From the NCBI GenBank assembly GCA_023333565.1, contig JAJKFH010003260.1, positions 558,001 through 622,000 on the forward strand: DNA of 64,000 bases, given 5' to 3'. Positions within the stretch are counted from its first letter, which is position 1. Each line of letters begins with the position of its first letter. Of the stretch, positions 26,148 to 36,260 are shown one piece after another. This DNA comes from Puffinus mauretanicus (taxonomy: Eukaryota > Chordata > Aves > Procellariiformes > Procellariidae). The notes under the pieces were generated by a model. That model saw nothing but the letters and a program-made list of their open reading frames with translations, was not told where the DNA came from and did no database searches. The position numbers were made by a program, and so were the translations under genes.

Positions 26148-29100
26148 GGAAGGCGCAAATTAAAAAGATTTAAGAGTTGAACTAAAATGTTTAAAAACTA
26201 CTACTCTAATGCATTTGAATAAAAAGAAACCACTCCACAGTGGTTTGGCTACAAACATCATACACTAGTCAGGTGCACCAAGTTTTCTTGGATCCCTCCA
26301 CCTGTATTCATCAGTCAATCCACTTGACGTGTGGACTGCACTTTGGAGCAGGGATTAGGCCTTTCAGAACAAAGGCCTCACCTTTACCTAGCATTGCTGT
26401 ATATTATGATACACAGAAGACAACATGAAGATGAGAAGAGGAAGTGAAAGTGGGTTAAACCTAAGCAGAATTAGCCACTTTCCACATCTACTCTCTTTTA
26501 GCATCAGCATGAAGTACACTGAATCCAGATAAGATGGTTCTGAGAAATGCAGCGGCACTAGAGAAAAATCAAAAGACAAAAGCCACAGTTAATAAAATAC
26601 TTCAGAAATGTACATATTTTCCATTGATCCTCCTATAGGGAAGGGGGGTATTTGGTAATAGGAAGCAGATGCATCATCATATGCACCAAGGTAAGATGCA
26701 CAGCAACCTACTTATATGGCTTGAAATTGTTTTAACTGACTGCACATTGTCTGTACTTTAAAGGTTTAAGGTTTAAATTCTGCATTTCAAAATATGCACA
26801 AAGCTCCAGCTGAAGACCTACAGTTTAGCTCCTGTATTTCTGCAACTTCCATCCTCTATATTCCTCTGAAAAGGAAAAAAATTCCCACACTCCTTTTGAA
26901 ATTATCATGCCATTTGTGTCATAATGACTTTTCCAGAAACCTCTTTGGATGCTGATGACAGAGGATCACGATTCCAGAAAGGAAGGAGAAGTGGAACACA
27001 AAAAAAGTTTTAAACAACATGTATTTATGGAACTGTATTTAGTAATGAGGTAAGAAAAGTGTGCAAATACGTTCTACCAAAGAGCACATTATAGTAGGCT
27101 CAAAGATATATTTTATTAAAAGGAAATATACAAATAATAGCAGTAAATTTCCCAAAATGCCCTACAATATATGACATTTCCTACTGCTTCTTAAAGTATA
27201 CAAAAACACCTTCTTCACATAGCTTTCAAAAGCAAGTCACAATCATGTAGTATAGGAAGACAGAACTCCAGTCCTAAAGACCTAAAAAGCAAAAAATGCA
27301 TGATGGGGAAAGTATAAATTTTAAAAACACACATGTATATGCATGTATCCAGTCTCACATTCACCCACCCTACCAAGCTGTTATTACCTCTCGCTCTCGT
27401 CAGCTTTGCAGAACCAAAATGGAGCAGAGAGAATTACAGAGTTTTAACGTACAAGAGGGAATGAAATTCAATAAGCATCAATCCCTTACGCCTCTTCAAG
27501 CCAGGTGAAAACTGTGGGATTGCCTTAGGTGGCAAGAAGTTGTTACCATTTCTGATATAAAAACTAATGTTATAAGTGACAGTGAGGAAGAAAAGGACTT
27601 GATACTGAAATGACATGCTGCATTCCTAGGAATGCAAATTACAGAAAAAAAAATCTTTTAAACTGTAAAATAACAGAATCATTGAGGTACAATAATCATG
27701 GAATCGGACCTATAGAACAAAGGCAAGTAGAGACCTGAAATTACAAGTTACAGCTTCAACATTAATTTCACAGATTTTATGGAAATTTCTGGACAGTGGC
27801 TTTTAAATAAACAATTAAAATCTAATTCTATCCAGAGAACTAAGACCATCTTTGATACCACTATACTGTTTCTTTTGGTTGCATGTTTTACATCTTTCCA
27901 CCACAGGTTCGTCCTGTCTATGTCTTACAACACATTCATCCCAGTAACAAGTGCTACTACGCTGGGGAGGGTGTTCCAGTAACCTATTAAACTTCTCCCA
28001 GTGTTTCCATTCTCCTTTCTCTGTAGGGAAATCTGTGCATGTGAAGTCTAAGTAGGCGGGCTAAACTTTGCACCTCAAGTCCTGACTTAGATGGAAAAGT
28101 CTTCAGCACATGAACTGTCTGCTACTCTGTTTACATACTAGCCTGCACAACAGCCTCCCACCCTTCTTTCTTGATCCACAAGCACTGGACCACGATAAAC
28201 AGGTAGAATAGAAATAAATAGATAGGATTTTTATGGGCTTCAGTTCCGGTCTTTATTGTAAAACTTAGCCCATGCTTCAAAAAAAGTGGCACACTTGGAT
28301 TCTAGTCATTAAATCACTCTATAAAATAATTTCTAAAAATCTTTAACAATCACAGCTATTAGGACCACTTTGCAAGCTTCATTACAGTTTAGGGACTATT
28401 TTATTTAACTTATAGCACATAGAAGAGAGAAGTGTATGTTCTAAGTAATAGCAGTACTAAAGTCAGATTTTTAAGCGTTCATAGCTTCAGAATGGTCACC
28501 ACACATTTTTAGATCCTGGGACCTTTAATATAAAGAGTCAACTAAAAAGACTGCATCTGTCAGACTAGATTACTGATTTCAAGCAACCCTTCCCCCAGTC
28601 ATGTGATTATGCTCTGCACTCTATCAATTAAAACTTGTTTAATATTAGTCACTATCATACACACGAAGATTAAACAGTAACCTGTAAGGGCCGGTGACAT
28701 ATACTGCTTACTGCTTGTAATTTTGTTTTAGCAGAAGCTAAACATTCCCAACATTTTGCTAAGCAACATCCTAATCTGAGAACAATGCAGAAATTACATG
28801 ATTCCTTTTCCTTTGAAATCACGTTGTGTTCCACGAGCATGCCTTTCCTAATCCCTTTTCCACTACCAAGAGCAAAGGATCAGATTCTCTTTCTCCAAAT
28901 GTTTGAATAGGCACCAGTTCCCAAACTGCAATGCAGGCGCTTCTGGTGATCTCAAAGGCCATGATCAGGGGTCTGTAATCGGTGTATACAATCACATAAA
29001 ACAGTAAAACTCAAAGTATTTTCAAATAATACTAAACATAATAATATTCTGCAAATGACAGAGGTCAGTTTATCCAAGTTCAGAAAACACTGATTTAAGG

Positions 29101-31865
29101 CAACACCACTGCCCACAGAGACCTAATCGGTAAATTATACACATATAATTATCCAACATCTTATTGATTTCCTCACTTAACAAGCCTTTTCTACTCCATC
29201 ACTGCAAGCAAGGCCTCATTAACTAAACTTTTAAGACACTATTAGATACCTGCTAATTAACTAAGACAGAATTACAAAACTGGTAGCCAGCAGTGTTAAT
29301 GATAAGTGCAAAAGACTTCCCATTGGGATCTGGAAAGAGATATCTGTGTTTGCACAGAGCTGAGCTCAGGCTAACAACCCACACTAGCCCCCACCTCCTG
29401 TGCTTTTGCACTGCCTCCCCCTGTGCCTCTGCTTCCAAGTGAGCGCAAGGCTTGGGAGACTCAAGCTGGCTTCATGCAGGCAGTTGCATAGTCTGTTCCA
29501 GAACCAGATTTGCTGGGAAAAGCAGTTAAGAGACATCCTCAAAGTATCAGTATTAACCAGTTAATTTGTTGATTTAATACATGTATACAATATCCTGGAA
29601 AATGAAAACTAGCTCTTACAGTCACTTGTTAAAATCAATACATACACAAAGCCAGCAGTCAGCACGGTTTCAACTTACCTATTAACTGTTTTGAGTAACA
29701 CATTTCCTAAATCATACACAGCCAGAGTTCCTAGTTTTCAGAACCGTACTGTCTACTGCCGCACTGGAAACTGATGCTTCACAGTACTTGCAACACTGGA
29801 AATGCAAACAGGTTCTTTGTATTACCTGTACATTTTTAGACTTTACTAAGTCTTAGTTCTTAACAAGCTGATGAACTAATTCTTGCCTAGTCTTTTAGAA
29901 AAAAAGGTGCTGAGCACTGACTTCTCTATTACACAATTTATAGATAGCTTTTTATCAAAGGATCACATTTAACCTGAAAAACCAGGCACGTCATGCTAAA
30001 GGACCTGAGTATTTCCAAACCAAAGAAGCCTAAGTCTGAAAAAAGATTTCAGAGTTTTGAAACAATGAAAATTTGTTTGTTGCTCTTGATAAATCACAAA
30101 GAAAAAAATTCAGTAGTCATTTCAACACACGCTTTAGGACAGCAGCACAAACAGGCGGCAACTGCTGATATTTTGCGAAAAGTGCTACATAGATCAATAC
30201 TATTAAGAACAGCTATAGCCAGTGCAATCTCTCATCTCCTGCCTTGCGAACTTTACTTACGTCTATGAGACACTAGGCACATTCTTTATCATCATTATCA
30301 CAAAAGATAATTTTTGTACCTAAGCTAGCAGACAGTGTCTAATATCCGAAATATGAAGACATACAAACAAAGATTTAACATACTGATTGAGTTTCTTTAA
30401 AAATCAAACAACAGCATATCAGAGATCTGACACAAAAACAAATGCCAAGCAGACAGATTAAATAAGAAAGGAATCCACCATATTCAAATTTTTAAATGTG
30501 TATCATTCTCCTAACGTAAAAAAAGGTTCTCAAGATGCAATTTATTGAGCTGAATCTTTACAAGACCTTAAGATAAACATGTTATAAATTTCGTGGCATT
30601 GTATATAGATTTTGTATCATCAGACACGAAAATGAAAAAAACTTTTTTGCATGTTTTTTCTGAGAAACGATATGATACTTTTGCAACCATACAGCTTTAG
30701 AAATGGAGGCTCAGAGAAAGATCAATTTTTGTGAGACTTGTAATAAAAATTTCTAAATCTAGCAAAACTACTTTTGACCTAAATGGTTACACTAACTTCT
30801 ATTTTGTGTTAATCAATTGTGAGGCAGCTCTACCTTACAACTAAAATAATTCACTATTATAAATATTGTTTAGAAATACAGAGTTGTTAATCTCAAGACT
30901 ATCAGGTTAATAAGGTATAATTAAATCCAGGCATTTAAGTGCAAGCTTGCAGGGAAGAAAATTACCTCAGGAACAAAACAGTAATTCCTTCTGTGCAGAT
31001 TATTTTGAATTCAACTCCTTGCTTTAGTGGTTTTGGGAACTGGCAAAACAGGAAAATCTTGAAAAGCGTGTTTAAACACCTAACCTGGGTTTTGTTCACT
31101 TAAGACACGTTAATAATCCATTGCTAGTGGCAGTTCTTTTGTAAGAAGGGACATCAACTACTGACAAGATTCTTTTTGCTGAAGAGGCTCTTTTTAAAAA
31201 ATATGCGTACTGCAAAACAAATCAACTAAACACACATTGTAAGAACTGATGTAACAGGTAGATGGAGCAAATTAATCTGCATCACAAGTAAGATTTCCCC
31301 ACACACACAAGTTACTTCAGAGAAGCTGCTAGAGGAATCAAGATACACAGACGCTTCTCATTTCATTCTGCGTATATGACTGGATGTGGAATGTGCTCTC
31401 ACTGTGTTCAGACCTGTCCCAGATTTCCCTCTGATTTGAAACAGAAGGGAAAAGAGTCTCTCTCTCCCCAGTGCTGGCAGCCACCCTCCGTGGTAGGGAG
31501 GGCTCTTACCATCAGGTTCAACAGCACGTTTCGAGTATCTTTAAAGAAAGAAAAACAAACAGCTCTCTTCGCGAGACAAAAGCGGCTCACACGAAGTATC
31601 CGCAGCCCAGGCTGTCCAAGAGGAGGCAAATAACCCCCCCGTTCAGGCTCCCGCGCACCGAGGGGAGGCTGAACCGGCGCCGCTTCGGGGGCGGCGTGTT
31701 CTCGCCTCCCGGGAAGGGCAGGCATCGCCTCACAGCCCTGGAGAAGCGGTTCCTAAGGGAAGGCTACCGTAAAGCTTATGCCTGAGGCGGGGGGAGGGTG
31801 TTTAAATTTCTGTGTGCGGGGACTGGAAAGAAGATTAAATCCCACCTGTGCCAGGAGGCAGGCAG

Positions 31866-31879
31866 ACACACACACACAC
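31866..31879. repeat. Short (AC)n run
   Basis: Seven AC dinucleotides at the edge of the CpG-dense part of the island. Confidence 0.8.
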
Positions 31880-31941
31880 GGGGGAAAGGACGCTCCGTAC
31901 GGCCAGGGCTGCCAGGGCCCAAGCCCCACACGGCAGCTGGC

Positions 31942-31966
31942 GGGGCGGGAAGGAGGGGCGACGGGG
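31942..31966 (+). promoter_or_regulatory. G-quadruplex-capable tract in the downstream half of the CpG island
   Basis: GGGG-C-GGG-AAGGA-GGGG-CGAC-GGGG on the plus strand meets the G3+N1-7 rule. It lies in the 5' part of ASAP2 intron 1, about 520 bp downstream of the exon 1 donor. Structure formation is untested. Confidence 0.4.
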
Positions 31967-32483
31967 CCGAGGCGGTTCAGGTGTCGCTGTAAAGGAAGGG
32001 GCAGAGGGGGGAAGCGGGAGAGTTCAAGTCCCCCTCCAGGTAGGAGAGAGGGCGGGCGGACCCGACCGGCTCAGGGCTCCTCGGGCGCCAGGAGGAGAGA
32101 GAAGCGAAGGCTCGGGCTCCCCTGACCCCAGGCTGAGAGAAGCGGGGGTGGAGGGCGGCCGGCGGCCCTGCCCCGCCGTGCGCGGAGGGGCGAGCTCAGA
32201 GCGGGGAGGCGGCGGGAGCGCGAGCCCCGCAGGCCGGGGGGCAGCAGCGCCTCAGCCCTTCCCCCCTCTCCTTTTCTCTCCCCTCTCCACCCGGGCGAGC
32301 CCCATTTCCTCTCGGCGGCAGCCGAGGGCGCTCCTCGGGGCCGGGCGGGTAGAGGGAGCGGCAGGAGCCAGCGCCGGTAGCGCCTTGTTCTCTGCTGCCG
32401 CCGCGGCGGCGGCGGGCAGCCAGGCCAGAGGGGGCTGCGCAGCCCGCTCCCCGCCCCGCCGCGCCTCCCCTCCCGGGGCTCAC

Positions 32484-32609
32484 CTCCTCGATAGCCGCCA
32501 CCGTGTTCCTGCACTGGGCCATCCGGGTGGTGAAGTTGGAAGCGGTAGGTGACTTGTAATCCTCATTGGTCTCGGACACGAATTCCGACACGGAGATCTG
32601 GTCCGGCAT
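32484..32609 (-). CDS. ASAP2: ASAP2 coding exon 1 (start codon, residues 1-42)
   Basis: This first coding exon has 126 nt and 42 codons. It opens with MPDQISVSEF and ends with CRNTVAAIEE at a consensus donor, GAG|GTGAGC (GT at 32483-32482), in phase 0. The ATG at 32609-32607 has G at -3 but C at +4. I chose it because MPDQISVSEF is the conserved start of ASAP-family proteins. The frame stays open upstream to at least 32918, but the start-like codon there is GTG, so this is the first in-frame ATG seen. The segment precedes and begins the BAR domain, which dimerises and senses or bends membrane. The exon sits in the middle of the CpG island. Identification is firm; the exact 5' UTR is unknown. 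Confidence 0.95.
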
Positions 32610-32634
32610 GGCGGGGCGGGGATGAGTGGGGCGA

Positions 32635-32658
32635 GGGGAGGGGAGAGGGGAGGGGGGG
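32635..32658 (+). promoter_or_regulatory. G-quadruplex-capable tract next to the ASAP2 start codon
   Basis: Four G runs (GGGG-A-GGGG-AGA-GGGG-A-G7) lie on the plus strand, 26-49 nt upstream of the ASAP2 ATG. The plus strand is the template for ASAP2, so the mRNA leader reads as a C-rich pyrimidine tract here. The motif meets the usual G3+N1-7 rule; folding is an inference. Confidence 0.45.
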
Positions 32659-33069
32659 AAAGCAGGCGGCTGCGGGGGGAGGGGAGGGCCCAGGGGGGGC
32701 TCCCCCCTCACATCGCTCGGCAACCGGCGGCGGCAGCGCCCTCCTCGCAGCCCCGCCGGCTGGAGCGGTGCTGTTCCCCCGTCGGCACACAAGGAAATTC
32801 CCCGCACCCACACTCCTCCTCCTCCTCCTCCTCCCCGCGCGGTCACGCAGCACCGGGGGCCGGGCACAGCCCAGCGGCGAGCGGGGGGGGAGGTGGCGGC
32901 GGCGGGAGCTGCCTCCACACCCCGCCCTCCCTCTCGCTTTCTCCCTTACACACACGCACACAGGGCGGAGGCGGGCCGAGGCGCGGCTGCAGGACCCCCC
33001 CCCCTTCTGTCTCCCCACGCCCGGAGGAAACCTGCAGCCACGCACTCGCCCCCCGGCGCCCGCCCTCAG

Positions 33070-33080
33070 AAGATGGCGGC
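33070..33080 (+). promoter_or_regulatory. YY1-type motif (AAGATGGCGGC)
   Basis: AAGATGGCGGC is a full match to the YY1 consensus. Such motifs commonly sit just downstream of a transcription start and point in the direction of transcription. Here the motif reads on the plus strand, opposite to ASAP2 and about 460 bp upstream of its ATG. It could serve ASAP2 or a divergent transcript. Confidence 0.5.
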
Positions 33081-35084
33081 TCCCTCCCTCCCGAGCCCCG
33101 CCGGGGAGAGAGAAGCGGGCAGACGTGGGGGGAACGGCGCGGGTCTAACGGCAGGCACCGGCTGCGTAATCCCAGGGATAGGCAGGACAAATCCAGCCGT
33201 GTAATTAAGATCGCGTTTAACAACAACAAGAACCCAAGGGCAGGGGAAGGTGAGGTGCGATGCCTACCTGATGCAAGGAGGGACAGGTGGAAGCCCACAG
33301 GACAGGTCTCCGCACTGTCCCCTCCGTCGCTGCCCAGAGGTGGCAGGGACAGTCATAATCTATATTATGACACAGTTCATAATCTATATTTCGACAATTT
33401 AATCTTTTTTATGAGTTCACTGCCTAGTTTCGAGGGAGCTTAAATTGAGAAATGCTGTCATTCCCAAGAGGTCCGTGCAAGAATACTTTTAGGCTAAGTA
33501 ACGTTTATATCTAAATTCTTAGAAAGCTTTTTCTGTAGTCGAAGAGGAAGCGTTGTTATCAGAGGAGGAGACGCTTTGTTCTTTAATATAAAGCTACAAG
33601 GATTAATCGAGGCAGAAAGTGCAAAACTCGGCCCCAGCAGTGGTGTTTGTGACTGACGCAGCAGAAGGGGGATTGGCAAGGTGTCACCGAGCAGGCATGG
33701 TGCATGCTTGCCTTTGGAATACGGGGATGTGATGCACGGTGGTGGTTTCTCTTGGCCTCAAAGCCCTTAGGACTTCCAGCCTGCTAGTGCAGAAAGCTTT
33801 AGAAGTCTGTGTTTTGGCCCAGAAACTCTCCTGTGGCTCTTTCACTCCCCTCTGGTGATACAGTTACTAGCTTTCTGTAAGTGATTCTTTATTACTGTGA
33901 TTTAAAACTCTCTAGGGAATTCAGATGAGTAAGCAGGTACTCTCTTGCTGCAGTTTGTAAAATGTCCAAATAAATAACTGCAGGCCTATCCAGATGTTAC
34001 TGCCCTTTGCAATCCATGTTACTGTTACACAAAGTTCTCCTTTAACATGAATTATGAAGCTTGTCAACCCTATTTATTTTACTGGTTGTAGCAAAGCAGA
34101 TGAGTGAGTAGTGACTATCTGCGTGTTCTTTCCTTATTCTAACTCTTACTAGTTTTTCCATTCTAATTGTTCTTTATTTTCTCTCATAAAAATCGCTACC
34201 ATTATTTTGCTTTTAACTCCTGTCTCCATATAATTTTGTATTATAAACCCCTCTTCTCCTGAAGACTTGTGCACTGTTTCAGTTAATGGGGCATGTACAG
34301 GTATAAATTGTTCCGATGCTAATGCATTAAACTTCTTGTCTGTGTTTGTATGTCACATAATAAATGAGTATGTTTGTGACCAGGTTGAGTATAAATATTC
34401 ATTCTTGCTAAAAATACGTGTGATGTTACATCTTCATTTTTTATCAGCTGATGGTGATTCCTTTAGAGCAATACTTATCACACTAGTACCCAAACTAGCA
34501 TTCTTAAACTATCTATCATATCTTCCAATATGGCATATTTATTTAGAAATTTTGGAGGGGATGAAAAACTTGGGGTCTGAAAGGCAAATAATACTGGATT
34601 TTTACTTTTTGCAACAGCTCTATCAGGTGTAGTCCGAATCTGCAGCATACCAATGTAGTATCTAGTGCTTGCTTCTTCAGTTTGATATCGGAGTATATAC
34701 AGCTAAGACAGTATTGTCATGCAATGAATATTTAAATTCTGTAGACCATATTTACACATCAGGTTAGGTTAGGTGATTGCAGTGATATCTTCTGATCTCT
34801 AACTTAATAGATTCAAAAATTTGCCATCCCAATGAAACTGCTAGGCCTTTTTGCTTGACAGACTGCGCATTTCACTCGGTTCTCCTTTTTCTGAAGCTAA
34901 AGATTTGTGCTTGGGTGAACCTTTTGGAAGACATCTAGTCTTGATATAAAGACTCAACAGTTTGGAGACTCCACTGCTTCTGTTAGTGTTTTATGACAAT
35001 GGCTAGTCACGATTACTGTGTCTTCCAGCTATTGCACGTTATTACAATTTTTTCAGTAGGTTAAGGAGCTATTCAGTGCTCAGA

Positions 35085-35505
35085 CTTCTCTCCCTATGAA
35101 CATTCTTGTACACTGTAATGAAATAATTTCTCAGTTTTGTTTCTTGATAAACCAAGCTGATCAACTCCGCTCTTTTAAAGAGGGCAAAGCTAATTTGAAT
35201 TGCTTTGCATTGGCCACAAACCAAGACTGAGTACACAGATGGTGACTGTGGGTCAACTGACATGTGGCAACTCGTTACTCTGCAGTAACACTTTTATTAG
35301 TGTGTGCGAGTCCTGTGTCTCTCACTGAAAGGATGTTTTCTCAGCCCTTCCATCATTTTTATAGTTCTAACACCTCAGTAAATTATTATCCTAGTTCTCT
35401 ACTCCCTCACTGTTACATTCAAGGGTGTCATTAGACTTTCTGGTCGCAGTATCATACTGGCTCATCTACCTGTCCACTCTGGCCTCTAGGTATTTATAAG
35501 CGACA
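35085..35505 (-). mobile_element. Decayed CR1/L3-like LINE fragment
   Basis: The plus strand follows the complement of the CR1 ORF2 C-terminus: 'aaaccaagctgatcaactcc', 'ggatgttttctcagcccttc', 'catcatttttatagttc', then 'ttcaagggtgtcattagact' and 'ctggtcgcagtatcatactgg'. The last two correspond to the region encoding the KANGILGCI-like and ...YSALVRP-like blocks. No frame remains open. Old insertion with approximate edges. Confidence 0.6.
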
Positions 35506-36149
35506 CTTTCAGCATCCAGCCCCATTCTTCGAATCTGTGAAGAAGTGTTGCAGTGGAATGGCTCGATAATGAGATAGCTGTGAACGAGGTTTGCTTATGC
35601 GGGATCTGGTACTACTATTTTGTCTCTAGGTTTTTCCTGCTTGTTTACTCACCATTGCTCCTTCTTCTCTGGCTTTGGACATTCCTTTCTCTCTTTCTTT
35701 CTTACCTGCAATTAATGCTAGATAAAATGTCACTGTCTTCTTTGACCCAGTCATGCAGTTAGAGGTCTCCTACTAAAGAGAAATAAATAACAAAAATACT
35801 TTCCAAAGATCCAAGCTCTGCATATTGCTCTGCTGAAAAGCTTCTAGTCTTGTGGATATGCATAGACTACAACTCCATAAAGCGGTGTGAGATATCAGGG
35901 TTTAGGTCTCTTTCCCTTGCAGAAGATATGAAAATCAGAACACTTGATTTGTACAAACATTTCTTCCTACCCTGACTTTAAACCAGCGTTAATGGTTTCA
36001 TCGGGCAGTGTTGTTAAAAACATGTCAGACCTCCAAAATCATAAGATAGATTTAAAAAATAACTAGTTTTCTTCTCTTTTTGGTTTTTGAACCTTTAGAA
36101 ATCTTATCTGTATGTCAAAATATTTATTTGCATCGCTGCCAGTAAGTAA

Positions 36150-36260
36150 GAATCCAAACCAAGGACCACGTGCTGTACAAACACAGGACAATAAGGCAGC
36201 TTCTGGAGATCTGAGCATCTAAAATTAGCTGATGGAAAGGCAATTGAGTGAATATAAGGA
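36150..36260. repeat. Possible ancient amniote SINE-like relic
   Basis: The segment 'ccacgtgctgtacaaacaca' followed by 'ggacaataaggcagcttctgg' and 'agatctgagcatctaaaatt' resembles an amniote interspersed repeat containing 'tgctgtacaaacacataa...agacagtccctgccc...gagcttacaatctaaa'. The family name and orientation are not certain. Confidence 0.4.

Larger units (their letters stand above)
9764..32483 (-). other. ASAP2 intron 1, large, non-coding
   Basis: A 22.7-kb first intron. Recognised contents are a MIR-like SINE (11420-11590), a solo LTR (12820-13314), an old CR1-type fragment (17212-17375), an AAT microsatellite (16620-16640), a pyrimidine-skewed stretch (about 23600-25480), a TA/CA microsatellite (26112-26147), and the downstream half of the CpG island from about 31590. 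No additional exon, RNA gene or alternative first exon could be supported. The stretches 13400-17200, 17400-23600 and 26200-31500 hold nothing I recognise. Confidence 0.85.
1..32900 (-). other. ASAP2: ASAP2 gene, 5' part (exons 1-3 and introns)
   Basis: The 5' portion of ASAP2 is transcribed right to left and runs off the left edge. Three exons were found by translating candidate splice-bounded segments; together they give 115 residues colinear with the vertebrate ASAP2 N-terminus as I know it. ASAP1 was considered, but exon 1 (SETNEDYKSPTASNFTTR, then AQCRNTVAAIEE) follows ASAP2, whereas ASAP1 has a TTEDYNSPTTSSFTTR / NCRNTVTLLEE type sequence. ASAP2 is a multidomain Arf GTPase-activating protein of about 1,000 residues (BAR, PH, ArfGAP, ankyrin repeats, proline-rich, SH3) acting at membranes, focal adhesions and the Golgi. 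Only part of the BAR domain lies here. The transcription start is not visible directly; the right boundary is an estimate inside the CpG island. Confidence 0.93.
31590..33340. promoter_or_regulatory. CpG island promoter of ASAP2
   Basis: About 1.7 kb of very GC- and CpG-rich DNA stands out sharply from the AT-rich flanks and contains ASAP2 coding exon 1. It includes an Sp/KLF-type GGGGCGGGG box at 32613-32621 just upstream of the ATG, CCG/CGG runs (about 32396-32416), TCC runs (about 32816-32834), several G-quadruplex-capable tracts and a YY1-type motif at 33070-33080. I saw no TATA box suitably placed for ASAP2, consistent with a dispersed CpG-island promoter. The long open frames on both strands here follow from GC richness, not from genes. 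Edges are estimated by eye. Confidence 0.88.

Noticed and set aside
28905..28985. Possible hAT-type DNA transposon relic ('gttcccaaactgcaatgcag ... ggggtctgtaat')
   Set aside because: Similarity to 'gttcccaaactgcggtccg'-type elements is too short and weak, and no terminal inverted repeats or target-site duplications are seen.
31408..33443. Many long overlapping open frames on both strands (up to 273 codons)
   Set aside because: They overlap one another in nearly every frame within a CpG island, where stop codons are rare. Their translations are low-complexity Gly/Arg/Pro/Ala. Only the segment encoding MPDQISVSEF onward is a real exon.
34267..34632. 121-codon plus-strand frame upstream of ASAP2
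   Set aside because: The start-like codon is TTG, composition is AT-rich and hydrophobic, and no family is recognised.
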